Assembly: GCF_024679095.1 (NCBI RefSeq) | Contig: NC_066516.1 | Location: forward strand, 575,869 to 639,868 | Source of the DNA: Eriocheir sinensis | Lineage: Eukaryota > Arthropoda > Malacostraca > Decapoda > Varunidae | Direction: 5' to 3' | Length of the DNA: 64,000 bases | Shown here: positions 35,821 to 46,954 of the stretch, one piece after another | How the letters are laid out: each line of letters opens with the position of its first letter | How positions within the stretch are numbered: the first letter of the stretch is position 1 | The notes under the pieces: generated by a model | Database searches by the model: none | The model's input: the letters and a program-made list of their open reading frames with translations, nothing else | Told to the model about the DNA's origin: nothing | Made by a program: the position numbers and the translations under genes

Positions 35821-38440
35821 GGCTTACGCTCGTGTGGTCCCGTCTCCGTATCTGTAATCATCCAACTTTTCCTTGAAGCTTTGCATACTCTTCGCTGATA
35901 CTATTTCTTCACTTAGTCTGTTCCAAACCTCTATATTTCTTTGTGGGAAACTATATTTCTTTATGTCTCTTGAGCATCTTCCTTTCCTCAACTTTTTACT
36001 ATGTCCTCTAGTATTCCTGCTGGAAGATTCTTCTCTTAGTAGCAATTTCTCGTTATCCACTTCTTCCATTTTACTCAGTAGCCTATATATTTGTATTAGG
36101 TCTCCTCTTTCTCTTCTTTGTTCTAGTGTTGGTAAGTCCATTTCCTTTAGTCTCTCTTCATATGTCAGTCCCTCCAGTTCTGGAACCATTTTTGTTGCCA
36201 TCCTCTGTATTCTTTCTAGTTCTTTTATGTGTTTCTTCTAATGGGGAGACTACACCACTGTGTCCACGTATTCTAGTTTAGGTCTGATCATAGTAGTAAT
36301 TAATTTTTTCATCATTTTTTTGTCCATATAGTGGAATGCTATACCTATATTTCTCACCATATTATATGTATCACTGAAGATCCAATTTATATGACTTTCA
36401 GGTTGCATATAATCTTGCATTATTACTCCCAGGTCTCTCTCTTTATTTACTTTCTTTAATATTTCCCCATCTCCCATTTTATATGTCCATTTTGGTCTTT
36501 CTACACTTTTTCCCATTTCCATAACATGACATTTCTTCACGTTGAATTTCATCTCCCATTTCTGACTCCATTTCCAAATCTTGTTTAGGTCTTCTTGCAG
36601 CTCCTTGCAGTCTTCACTGTTTCTTATATGTCTTTGCAGTTTAGCATCATCTGCGAACAGGCTCATGTAGCTGTTTATTCCCTCTGGCATATCATTAATA
36701 TAGACTAGGAAGAGTACTGGTGCTAAAACCGACCCCTAGGGCACTCCACTTTCCACCGCTCTCTATTCTAATCTAGTGTCCTTAACCACGGTTCTCATCT
36801 CTCTTCCTCTTAAGTAGCTTTCCATCCAGCACTTCCTTTTCCCTCTCAATCCTCCTTTATATTCTAGTTTCCACAGCAGTCTTGAATGTGGAACTTTGTC
36901 AAATGCTTTCTTTAAGTCTAGGTAAATGCAATCCACCCATCCGTCTCTTTCCTGTAATTTGTCCGTCACTCTTGAGTAAAAGCTCAGCAAGTTTGTCACA
37001 CATGAGCGGCCTTTCCTAAACCCATATTGATTGTTTGTGATTAGATTATGATCTTCTAGAAATCTCATCCATTGTTTTTTTATTACTTTCTCACATATTT
37101 TGCATACTACACTGGTCAGAGACACCGGTCTGTAATTTAGGGGTTCTTCCTTTTTTCCACTTTTGTATATAGGTACCACTTCTGCCCTCTTCCACTCCCT
37201 AGGCACTGTGCCAGTTTTTATTGAGCACCTAATGATGTCATATATCGGGCCAACTAACTCATTTCTGCACTCTTTAAGTATAAAACCTGAAACTCCATCC
37301 GGGCCCACGGCCTTCCCTTCTCCCAATTCCCTCAGTATTTTTTTTTTTATCTCCTCTTTATATATTTTGACCTCTTCCATATATACACCTAAGTTGTTTT
37401 CTTGTGGTTCATTAAATAATGATTCTTTGGTAAACACTTGCTGGAATTTTTGTTAAATAATTCCGCCATGCCTTTGGGATCCTCGATCTCTACATTCTCT
37501 TCAGTCAGTCTTTCAATTGTTTCTCTTGATTTAATTTTTCCATTTATAAATCTATAAAATAGTTTAGGTTGTTCTTTACACTTTTCCACAATATCCTTTT
37601 CATATCGTTTCTCTTCTTCCTTTCTCACTTTCACGTACTCATTTCTCGTTGCCTTAAAGTCTTCTTTGTTTCTTTGGTTTTTGTTTCTTTTCAATCTTGA
37701 CCACGCTTTGTCTCCTTTTTCTTTTGCCTTTGCACATCTTGCATTAAACCAGTCCTTTTTAGCCCTCTCCCTCAGTCTGTATTTTGGTACAAACTTCATA
37801 ACACCTGTGTTGTACGCCCTCATGAAAATATCATACTTTCCTTGAACTTCGCTTGTACTCATTAACTTTTTCCAATCCATTTCACCAGAAAACTTCTTGA
37901 GGTTTTCCACCCCTGCTTTCCTATAGTTTAATCTATCACATCTATTAGTCTCGTCTTGTTCCCTTCCTCCCTCCTCCATTTCCAACTCTATGAGCACGTG
38001 ATCACGTTTTCCCAGGGGGCAATCATACCTCAATTCATCCTTCACGTGAATTTCTCTTGTCAACACCAAATCCAGTCTTGCCGATTCGTCGTTTCTTCTA
38101 TATCTAGTGCTTTCCTTCACCCTTTGTATCATCAAATTTTCCATCATTAAATTTAAGAATCTATTCCCCCATGCCACATCACTACCATTGCTCTCAAACC
38201 TCTCCCAGTCAACCTCTTTGCAATTGAAATTGCCAACTAGTATTACTCCTTTGTTTGCCTTAAGTAATCTCCTCAAACTCTGTATGGTGTCATCAATCAT
38301 GTTTTCATATTCTTCTTTACTCCATGATGTAGTTTTTGGTGGTTCATATGTTACTGCAATCATCATCCTTTCTCTATTCTTGTTTTCCAAGCTTACACTC
38401 ACTGTTTCTGCTTTTCCTTCTCCATATTCCATCTCGACGG
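35821..38440 (-). mobile_element. CR1-type LINE copy 4
   Basis: Minus-strand order from the 5' side: endonuclease and linker 37389-38432 (VGNFNCKEVDWERFE, RDHVLIELEMEEG, KDIVEKCKEQPKLFYRFING), RT 36763-37437 (DGVSGFILKEC, EPLNYRPVSLTSVVC, AFDKVPHSRLLWKL), 36250-36690 (SLFADDAKL, RPKLEYVDTVV) and C-terminal domain 35824-36201 (MATKMVPELEGLTYEERLKE). Only a few shifts or stops separate these, so it is the best-preserved CR1 here. The 3' UTR and tail were lost where the LTR at 35820 begins. The 5' end stops at about 38440, just before a GT tract. Confidence 0.88.
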
Positions 38441-38445
38441 TAGAG

Positions 38446-38700
38446 TGTGTGTTTGTGTGTGTATTTACCTAGTTTTAGTTTTACAGGGCCTGGGCTTTAC
38501 GCTCATGTGGTCCCGTCTCTGTATCTACATTTATCCAACTTTTCCTTAAAGCTTTGCACACTTCTCACCGATACTACATCCTCACTTAGTCTGTTCCAAA
38601 CCTCTATATTTCTTTGTGGGAAGCTATATTTCTTTGTCTCTCAAGCATCTTCCCTTCCTCAATTTTTTACTATGTCCTCTGTTCCTAGTGCTCGTACGTC
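38446..38700 (-). mobile_element. CR1-type LINE copy 6, 3' fragment
   Basis: GTGTGTTTGTGTGTG tail, TATTTACCTAGTTTTAG, then the CR1 3' UTR and C-terminal coding remnant to about 38695. Beyond that the sequence is unrelated. Its tail touches the truncated 5' end of copy 4. Confidence 0.85.
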
Positions 38701-39181
38701 AGTAGGCGAATTTAATCTTGCCTATGGGTTTCCCAGCAGGCTGGGAGTTAGTTAGTTTCTTTATACACCGTGTCTCTGATTTCTTCCCTTTTGGACTGGG
38801 CAGCGAGAAAAGCAAAAGAAAGGAAAGGCTCTGGGAACACCAATTTAGATTTTTAAAAGTCAGTTTTCCAGCAGGCTGATGTGCAGAAGCGGCCTGCTGT
38901 AGATTTTAGTTGGCTAGTTAGCCAGATCGCTTTCTTTTTTGCCTGCCAGAATAGACAGTTGGGCCAGGTCCACTTTACATGAAAAAAGGAGGATAGGAGG
39001 GGTAAAAGAGTGACAGGAAGAGATGTGGAGTGGTTGGGGAGTGCATGACTGTGACTTGGAATTTGAGTGAGGGGGCCACGGCAGCCGACTGCGAACGTTC
39101 TTCTTGTCTATATCTATAAATTTTGGCTATATGATCATTCTGATAGTGAGAATAATTTGTAACCTACTGAATACAAAAATG

Positions 39182-39237
<56 letters not shown>

Positions 39238-39425
39238 CTCCCAAAAACCAACCCAACTGCCATCATAAGATTTTACCCCCTTGGAAAAAATATCCAACCT
39301 AGCAAGGCCACGAACCTCGTCATAGATGGTTTTACCCGCGTGATCTAAACATATGGTTCTGAAACCATGCCGCATCATAAGAAACCGCGCCTTACGAATC
39401 CGCATCATACGCGACTTGACTGTAC
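38701..39425. other. Intron sequence with a (GA)n tract
   Basis: No gene recognised. A GA repeat occupies 39183-39232. The stretch 39340-39423 has repeated CGCATCATA motifs ending GACTTGACTGTAC, like one end of a pogo-type element. Confidence 0.5.
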
Positions 39426-39429
39426 TTAG

Positions 39430-39800
39430 TAATAGAGTGACAATGAAGTCTTAGCCAGATGGTGGAAAATTCAGAAGAGTCAAGGTCGTGGGCACGAAAG
39501 CAAGTAATGTCATTGCGTACATAGATGCAGCATCCAGCTTTGGATTGAAATTTAGGAAAGAGATAGTAGGAGGGAACAGATTAGAAATTACTGTGAGTAG
39601 CCCCTGAGACCTGTGTTTCGATGAGGAAGAGAAGGTGAGGTTTAGAGGAGGAGAGATGGTGCTCCACAGATTAGGTATTGGAACGAAGACTGGGAATGTT
39701 GCAGAAATTGATAGGAGAAAGAGGTCTGAGGTGTTTTCAAGACACCTCTCAATCGGCAGCCGAAAGGGAAGTCCTCCCTGGGGGAATTTGTGTTAACCCT
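39430..39800 (-). pseudogene. LINE family B, endonuclease fragment
   Basis: The minus strand reads LLFLIETQVSG, VPSYYLF and KLDAASMYVMTLL-type segments with stops. They fit the endonuclease domain of a non-LTR element, probably family B. It is very degenerate. Confidence 0.5.
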
Positions 39801-40030
39801 CCAGGCGGGGACTCCGAGGCTATTTGTTGTGTAGCCATTTTTAATTTGAAAAAATTGGAGGGAAATGGTGTGTGTTTAGCATGTATGTAGTGTGGTGTGG
39901 AAAGAAAGAGGATCTATCTTTAGAGAGTATGCTGAACTACTTTCTAGTGTTGAGACAATAGGGAAACAGAAAATGAGGACACTGGAAAGGTCTTTGGAGG
40001 GCTTGCAGCATCCTCCTCGATTCCCATATA

Positions 40031-40958
40031 CACTTGACCCTCGATTTAACGGACCCCAATTTAACAGATTTCAGATTTAACGGACCACAAAATCTAAATG
40101 AACATAGATTCGTCCGGTGTGACACCGGCTTTAGAAACATCAAACCCTAAACAGAAGGCCATCAGGCCATGTCGTGAGGCTGCGCCGCACAAATTACACA
40201 CACACACACACTGCCTCATGGCCTTTAGCTCCGCCCACTTTTTGGCCGCCGGGCAGGACGCATCGTATAGTGTGTGTTCGCCTTTATGGGGAATATTGAA
40301 AACTGTCGACATCTTGCGCTTGGCCACCCATCCGGGCGGCCGAGCGCACGCGTGCAGACAGCCCCAGCCGTGCGAATAGCTGACAGGCGGCTGATGACGG
40401 TTATAGTGATGATGAGCGTCGGCGGCGAGGCCCCCACATCGGCGGCACCCGAACAGCATTCCCCATCGGGGCCCACGTGTGTGTGGCTGTATTTATTATG
40501 GGTTTGGGCTTCTCAATTTGCCAATTCCCATCCTCCACATGTTGCACAGGACCCCTTTCCATTACTTCCATCTCTTCTTTTTGAAAAAGAAGAGATGGAA
40601 GAAAAGAAAGAAGTCCCGCACAACACGTGGAAAACAAGAGTTAGCAAATTGAGGAGCCCGGGCCCACAATAAACACAGCCACACACACACGGACTCCAAC
40701 GAAAGCACCGCCCGGGCGGCGCCGATGCGGGGGTCACGCTGCCGACACCCATCATTACCACCACCATCATCAGCCGCCCGTCAGCTGCTCAAGCCCAGGG
40801 CACGGCCGGGGCCGCTCGCACACATGCGCCTGGACACTCGGAGCATTAAAAAAAATTTGTTCTGAGCTAGAAAGGAGACTGGGTAGATTTGTCTGGTGTG
40901 ACACCGGATTTAGAAACGTCAAAACCGTATTTAATCCGTTAAATCAAGGGCCGAGTGT
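40031..40958. mobile_element. TA-target palindromic DNA element
   Basis: The ends are CACTTGACCCTCGATTTAAC and the complement of GTTAAATCAAGGGCCGAGTG, flanked by TA (40029-40030, 40959-40960). Inside, a GGTGTGACACCGG block occurs on both sides (40115 and 40897), and most of the interior is a palindrome centred near 40587 with arms reaching about 40330 and 40830. No transposase. Ends resemble those of the 49236-49675 element. Confidence 0.75.
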
Positions 40959-41115
40959 ATACCTCACCAGGAGTGGCTTATGCCCGTTCCAGTAGGTGTC
41001 TTCCTACCTACTCCCTGGAAACACTGGCCCTGTGTCCAGGGGTAATGGGTTATCAACCACCACAGGCTCAAGGGCCAAGGCAATGAAGAAAAGCACTGAG
41101 GCCACATGCAGGTTC
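40959..41115 (+). repeat. SINE family 1 tail fragment
   Basis: GGGTAATGGGTTATCAACCA and GCTCAAGGGCCAAGG match the body of the SINE copies at 42334 (inverted) and 44205. The tRNA-like head is absent. Confidence 0.5.
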
Positions 41116-42330
41116 TGGTGATGGCTCTCGAGGCTCTGCATGAGGAGGCAAAGCCCTTGGGACAGCCCTGGGCAAGACCAAGGTACTTGCCTTTCTATTG
41201 ATTTTGCAGATTCACAAACAGCTGCTGAAGCTACAAGATCCTGAGCAGTCCAGGTTCAGGTCTGACAAGTCAACAGCTAACTGCATCATAATGGTGGAGT
41301 GCTGATGTGTGTTTGGATATGGGATGCATGCAGCCCATTTCTATCTCAAAAAGACATTTGATTCAGTGCATCATGAGGCACTCTAGGATCTGTGACTCGT
41401 GAGGTTCCTGCAGGGATCATTGGCCTATTGACTGGCCTGCTCTCTGGGACTGAGTGCTGTTAACTGTTGGGTAGTTTGGGGGCAGTCCAGCTTCTTTCCT
41501 GTGAATACTGGGACAAGACAGGTCATTGGCCTTGCAACATCCCTGTTCAACACTTGCATGGACTGGGTATTAAGCAGAGTTGTGGACCATCTGATGGAAA
41601 TGCAAAAGTTTTTGCAGATGATGTAGTAAACCTTGCAAAGTTGCTGGAGGTTCTGGTGGTGGCTCTCGAGGCTCTGCATGAGGAGGCAGAGCCTTTGGAA
41701 CACTCCTGGGCAAGACCAAAATACAAGTGTTTGTAGGCTTACTAGATAAAACTGTCTGCTCATGTGTGTGGTGAGGACTTTGATATCTTTGAAAATATCA
41801 CATATCTTATAGCATAGTGTAGAACAATGGCAGGTCTCATCAAGAAGTCTTATTGTAGATTGGCTTGATGTACGGTGTTATGGACTCGCTCAGCACTAGT
41901 ATATGGTGTTTTCAATACCTGTACAGAAAAATAATAATCCGTTTCAAGTCACTTGTGCTTCCTGTTTTATTTGATGATACATTAATTCTCATGAAGTCAC
42001 TGGAGGCTCTGGTTATGGCTCTCGAGGTTCTGCACTAGGAGGCAAATCCCTTGAGACTCCAGATCTCCTTGGCCTAGACCAAAATACAGATAGTTGGAGG
42101 CTTACTTGATGAAACTGTCTGCCTGTTCTTGTATGTGGCAAGGATATTGATATCTTGGAAAACATCACATATATATCTTGTTTGCGCAGGCAGAACAACA
42201 GCAGATCTCATCAAGAAATTTTATGGCAGATTGGCTTGGTATATGGAGTTATTGACTCACTCACCACGAGAATATGGCATTGTCGATACTTGTACAGGGG
42301 GATAAATATCTGCATTTTCAAGTCACTTGT
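41116..42330 (+). pseudogene. LINE family C, degenerate RT pieces
   Basis: The + strand carries scattered RT blocks: LKKTFDSVHHEAL near 41346, FNTCMDWVLSRVVDHL at 41551-41596, and GGTTCTGGTGGTGGCTCTCG blocks (RT C-terminal side) repeated at about 41112, 41650 and 42008. Many stops and shifts are present. The three repeats of the same block suggest two or three overlapping or duplicated copies. It continues at 42626 after a SINE insertion. Confidence 0.65.
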
Positions 42331-42333
42331 AAA

Positions 42334-42622
42334 AGGTAAAGGTAAAGTTGGGGGCATATGCTATAACTGCATGTGGCCTCAGTGCTCTTCTCCATTGCCT
42401 TGGCCCTTGAGCCTGTGGCGGTTGATAACCCATTACCCCAGGACACAGGGCCAGTGTAACATCCAAGTTACCACAGTTTACTTTCCCATAGTTTCCCCAG
42501 GTATCTATCTATCAAAAGGGAGAATGAACAGCTGGGTGAGCAGCACACCGACTGCCCCAGCCGGGATTCGATCCCAGGCCCATGAATTCATAGCTCACTA
42601 TGCTAACCACTGCACCACAGTC
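42334..42622 (-). mobile_element. tRNA-derived SINE family 1, inserted in LINE C
   Basis: On the minus strand it starts with a tRNA-like head: box A type GCAGTGGTTAGCAT and box B type GGGATCGAATCCC. It ends in a short TTTACC tail. Flanking 12-base repeats CAAGTCACTTGT (42319-42330) and CAAGTCTTTTGT (42624-42635) are the likely target duplication. The head is not a tRNA gene: the acceptor and anticodon arms do not close. Confidence 0.75.
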
Positions 42623-42765
42623 GCAAGTCTTTTGTGCTTCCAGTCTCATTCTATGCTTCTGAAACATGGACAGGCACTAAAGAATGACTTGAAGAGGCAA
42701 ATTCATGCCTTTGGTAATACATGCCTTCTCAGAATCATGGGACATCATTTCCTTGTGATGGGAGG
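42623..42765 (+). pseudogene. LINE family C fragment, right of the SINE
   Basis: GTGCTTCCAGTCTCATTCTA continues the LINE C frame (LVLPV..ASETWTGT..., then CLLRIMGHH), matching the C-terminal piece at 28622-29125. Degenerate. Confidence 0.6.
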
Positions 42766-42767
42766 CA

Positions 42768-42900
42768 GTGGCTGAGTGATTTATGTGTGGGCGCGGTTGC
42801 CTGAAGGACCCAGGTTCAGGTTCCACCCACTGCTACGGGTTGACAATTTTTACTCAATGCTGAGTTGCACCCACATGCTATCCTGATAAACACCTAACAA
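42768..42900 (+). mobile_element. Possible second tRNA-derived SINE
   Basis: GGCAGTGGCTGAGTGATTTA and CAGGTTCAGGTTCCACCC resemble degenerate box A and box B motifs at about the right spacing. The end of the repeat was not defined. Confidence 0.35.
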
Positions 42901-43203
42901 GTCAGACTTTAGCAAAACTATTAAGATGAACAAGTTTGATACTTTTATATAATACTTGCTCAAGCCAGTAACAGGCTGGGCCTGACCAGCAAGCACCATA
43001 AGAAAACCTACCAGAACTATGGGGCAAATGTAAAAAATTATACTAAAAACCAAGCACAGGTGAACAACAATATGCATGTGGCACTCCCTGATAGCAAACC
43101 CTGAATGAATTAACTGTTCAAGAGTCACCAAGCCCATCCATGACATTAGACAGGACGTGCCTGAGAGACTGAGTTTTGTTTAGTTATGCATTTTCTTATA
43201 TGA

Positions 43204-43206
<3 letters not shown>

Positions 43207-43238
<32 letters not shown>
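43207..43238. repeat. Poly(T) run
   Basis: About 32 T in a row. It could be the A tail of a minus-strand retroposed sequence upstream (42900-43200), but no family was recognised. Confidence 0.9.
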
Positions 43239-43239
<1 letters not shown>

Positions 43240-43571
43240 TGGTGACAATACATACTGTATTTGTCTACTGTGGCAGTTTGTACAAAATTTACTTTGTTTT
43301 GAATTTCAAGCAATAACAAAATATTGAAAAGAAAATTGGTTTATTTATTTATACTTACTTTATATAGGAATAAACAAATGTTACATATACATTGTATTGG
43401 GTGTGGCAATGATAACTCATGTTTAGTTAGGGGTCCTCCCTTGTATGGGACTCACCATGTTTGAAGACCCTTGGTAAGGTAAAATTTGGGAACCTTTACA
43501 CCAGGAGACCTTATTAAAATATGCATTTTTTTCCGTGTTAAGCATTCTTGACTATCTTACTTTCATTTCAG

Positions 43572-43734
43572 AATGACGAGCTGGAACTGGATAGGACATG
43601 CTACAGAGCTATGCGCCACAAGGAAGGTGACATCGTTCGTGTGAGAGATTGTGTGCTACTCAGGTCTGGCACACGGAAAACAGATCTCCCCTATGTTGCT
43701 AAAATTGCCTCTCTCTGGGAAGACCCAGAAACTT
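43572..43734 (+). CDS. BAHD1/wge: BAHD1/winged-eye-like protein, exon C (BAH domain)
   Basis: Acceptor TTTCATTTCAG and donor GTAAGT at 43735. Entry in phase 0 and exit in phase 1 match exons B and D. It encodes the first half of the BAH domain: RHKEGDIVRVRDCVLLRSG, then LPYVAKIASLWEDPET. BAH domains are chromatin-binding modules. The Tyr of LPYVAKI is at the position expected for one wall of the H3K27me3 aromatic cage in BAHD1-type readers (family knowledge, by alignment from memory). It is separated from exon B by 16.6 kb of repeat-filled intron. Confidence 0.93.
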
Positions 43735-44204
43735 GTAAGTCATGAAATTAACAAATAATTTAGACACTTAAGCTAGATTAATGTTTTCCAGTATAATTAA
43801 TACCCTTGTTTTTTTTTGTTTTTTTTGTTTTTATTATTATTGCATATGCAGATATCCTCCAACATTCACTGTGTCAACATTCATGACATTAGTTTTCACA
43901 AGAGACCCTGGCAATATAATTATTGGCTGGAACTCGAGAATTAACAGATAGCATGTAAAAATACTTCTGCAGCATCAGTTAGATAACCTGTTCTGACCTG
44001 TACAGTCTGAGACAATATCACACATACACTTCCTATCTCAGTCTCATTTTTGTGAGACATAAGTGTAAACTGACTTGGTTCACAGTGTCAAGCAGCAGTG
44101 AGATGACATTATCTGGAATAATGCATAAACACTCAACCCTTGATTTAAGAGACCTTGATTGAATGGATTTGGGATTTAACACTCATCCACTACCACTAAG
44201 CACC
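43735..44204. other. Intron sequence, no recognisable feature
   Basis: T-rich stretch at 43811-43840; otherwise nothing supported. Confidence 0.5.
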
Positions 44205-44505
44205 TCTGCAGTGCAGTGGTTAGCATCCCTAACTACAAATCTGCAGCCTGGGTTTGAATCCAAGTTTAGTCAGTTAGCATGCAGCTCACCCAACTGTTCA
44301 TCCTTCTTATTTGGGATGGTCAATAAATGAGTACCTGGGGAAACTTGGAGAAGGTAAACTGTGGTAACCCCGTTGCTGCACCGATCCTGTATCGGGCTAA
44401 TGGGTTCTCTCCTACCACAGACTCAAAGGGCCAACAGAACAGAGATGAGCACCACTGTCAAGTACAGCTGTAGCATATGCTCCCAACTTTACCTCTACCT
44501 CTTAT
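44205..44505 (+). mobile_element. tRNA-derived SINE family 1
   Basis: Head with box A-like AGTGGTTAGCAT (44215) and box B-like GGGTTTGAATCC (44250-44261). The body is shared with 42334-42622 (TGGTAACCCCGTTGC, TAATGGGTT, TCAAAGGGCCAA), ending CTTTACCTCTACCTC. Confidence 0.75.
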
Positions 44506-45192
44506 CCACTACCAGACAAGCGGACTAGACCACTCAAAAAGTTCGCTTTTTGAAAAATGTGTCCACTCAATACGTACGTGGTGGCGCAGTGTTTACTGTA
44601 TTTTGCAGCATATAACATACTCCTGCGTATACCATGCACCCTAAACTTTAAAACAACAATTTTGAAAAATAATATTCGGTGCTTAAAATGGTCAGAAATA
44701 TGTACAGTTAAGCAAGACTGATGATGTTCAATTTCCCAAAATTTATGTTAACCCTTAAAAGGCAGGGGTGTACCATGAAATTGTTTCTCCCCATACGGCA
44801 ATGTTCTGACATTCTCCCGAAAATTGGTCACTTTCCATTATCAATTTCATAGCTTTACCTAAGCCAATAGCTTTAAATTTATGAGCATTCGCTTAATCCA
44901 TCCTTCTTCTTCAGTCTGCCTCAAACCCGAAGTCTTTACATCATGTGATGTTTCCGTGGTGATGTGATGAAGCACAGTAACTTTTAGGTCGGAGCAAGCC
45001 TGTGTTCGCAGAGCTGCGTAGGTTGTGGTTGGCAGCCGCCCTCCCCCTCCGCGCACTCGACCCCACTACAAACCCCCTTTATTACCCTCATATTCTTAAC
45101 TTGATAATCCTGAAGGGTGGTGGGATGCATCCTCAAGGGCTTGAATATCACTTTCACCATCACTGTAATGAGATTGATCTACAGGATGACCA
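44506..45192. other. Intron sequence, no gene
   Basis: Contains a degenerate piece of the element family at 26988-27636 (about 44610-44650). Nothing else supported. Confidence 0.45.
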
Positions 45193-46384
45193 CTAAACTG
45201 GGTAGGTGAATACGGACGAGCTGATGAGGGCCTCCTTGAGCTTCTCAAAGGCAACCTGAGTTTCCGCTGTCCACTCAAACAGTGGTGCAGCAATCATAGC
45301 GAAGCCTTTCACAAACCTGCGGTAGTATGAGCACAACCCAAGGAAGCTCCGCAGCTCCTTCACGTTGGTGGATGTCGGCCAGTCCCTTACCACAGCCACC
45401 TTCTCAGGATCAGTGCGTACTCCAGCCTCACTCACGATGTGTCCCAAGTATTGGGCCTCCTTTTGGAACAGACAGCATTTCTTCGGGCTGAGCTTAAGGT
45501 GTGCAGCTCTAAACCGGGCAAAAACCTCTGATAGCCTTTCCCTCTCCTGCTCGAAGGTCTGGCCAAAGACAATCACGTCGTCGAGGTAGATGAGTGCCGT
45601 CTTCCAGTGAAGTCCCTCCAGCACCCTCTCCATCAGCCGGCGTGTTGCACAGGCCAAAGGGCATGACCTTAAACTGCCACAGGCCTTGACCGTAGGAGAA
45701 GGCTGTTTTCTCTTTGTCCTGCTCCGCCATTTTGACTTGGTGATACCCAGACTTCATATCTAGTGTTGAAAACCACTTGGAGCCCACCAAAGCATTGAGC
45801 GTGTCGTCGATCCGTGGGAGTGGGTATGAATCCTTGATGGTGAGATCGTTGAGGGCTCGGTAGTCCACGCAGCACCTGAGGGAACCGTCCTTTTTCCTGA
45901 CGAGCACTACAGCAGACGCCCATGGGCTGCTGGACCGCTTGATTAACCCTTATTGCCGGAGATCATCCATCACCTCATCCATCTCCTTGCGACGGACTGG
46001 TGCCATCCTTCGAGGAGCTTGCTTCACTGGGCGGTGGCTACCTGTGTCGATGTGGTGCTCTACCAGGTCCGTACACCCCAAGTCCAGGTCTCCTGTGGAA
46101 AACACATCTGCATTCCTCACGAGAAGCTCCCTGAGCTGTTCCACTTGGGGCTCCTCTAGACACTTGGAGCTCCTGTCAAACAGGTCGCACAGGTAGTGGT
46201 GCAGCTCCTCCTGGGGCTTTGTCAGGGTTCTCCTGCAGACACAGGTTCTCGGTTTCTGGTCGATCTCTTGGCACAACCCCACCATGGTCCCTTGTTTTAT
46301 TTTCTTTGGGCTGAAGGAGACATTGGCCACGACGACAGGCACTTCCGCTGCAGCAGGGTCTGCCAAAGTACTGCCTACAATCAC
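45193..46384 (-). pseudogene. pol: Ty3/gypsy reverse transcriptase, frameshifted
   Basis: Successive minus-strand pieces give RT blocks in order: VEHHIDTGSHRPVKQAPRRM (45950-46384), then LVRKKDGSLRCCVDYRALND, WFSTLDMKSGYHQVK and FKVMPFGLCNTPA (to about 45650), then after a shift ALIYLDDVIVFG (the YLDD catalytic block), LKLSPKKCCLF, QYLGHIVSEAG and LRSFLGLCSYYRRFV. Compared with the second copy, about nine residues are missing after FVKGFAMIAAPL. Several shifts make it non-coding. Confidence 0.88.
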
Positions 46385-46402
46385 CCCATTTTCTACTGGG
46401 CA

Positions 46403-46895
46403 TCAACTTCCACTCTCTACCACACACGGACTAGCCGGGGAGACACCCGTAATTTGACAGGGTAACAGCATCTCTGACCTCGGAGGAATAATGGTGGTGT
46501 GCTTGACCGTCACTGGCAGGCCCTCCTTGTGCACAGTCGTCAGTGGCACCCTCCTTCCTCCTACAGTCAGCTGCTTAGCGCGGAAGTCCAGCTCGCACCT
46601 GTGGGAGACAAGATAATCCATACCTAGGATGCAGGGGTCGTCCATTTCACCCACGTAGACAGAGAAACTCTTCCTTTCCTCAGAGCTCAAACTTCACGTC
46701 CACTGGGCCTCTGAGCTCTGCGTAGTGTCCAGTGACTCCGCACAGTTGATGCAACGCCTTAGGAAGCTGACGATGACTCACCACGTCAGGCCGCACCAAC
46801 GTGCGTTTTGAGCCTGTGTCGACGACCACAGGCCACAACACTCCGTCAACCTTGCCCTCCACTTGGCAGCTCATCATGGTGGTTCTCCTGCACAT
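46403..46895 (-). pseudogene. Ty3/gypsy aspartic protease, frameshifted
   Basis: The first piece (46680-46895) has WPVVVDTGSKRTLVRPDV, with the DTG active-site triplet. After a shift the second piece (46403-46690) has DPCILGMDYLVSH, the conserved ILG-D block near the end of retroviral-type proteases. The shift falls between the two. Confidence 0.8.
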
Positions 46896-46954
46896 TAATA
46901 TCTTCAGGGCATGTACAGGACAGACTGGTCATTGCCCCCGTGAACCAGTCCTCC

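Noticed and set aside
42555..42622. tRNA gene (also 44205-44265)
   Set aside because: Box A and B motifs are present but the arms do not fold into a cloverleaf, and both are followed by the same SINE body.
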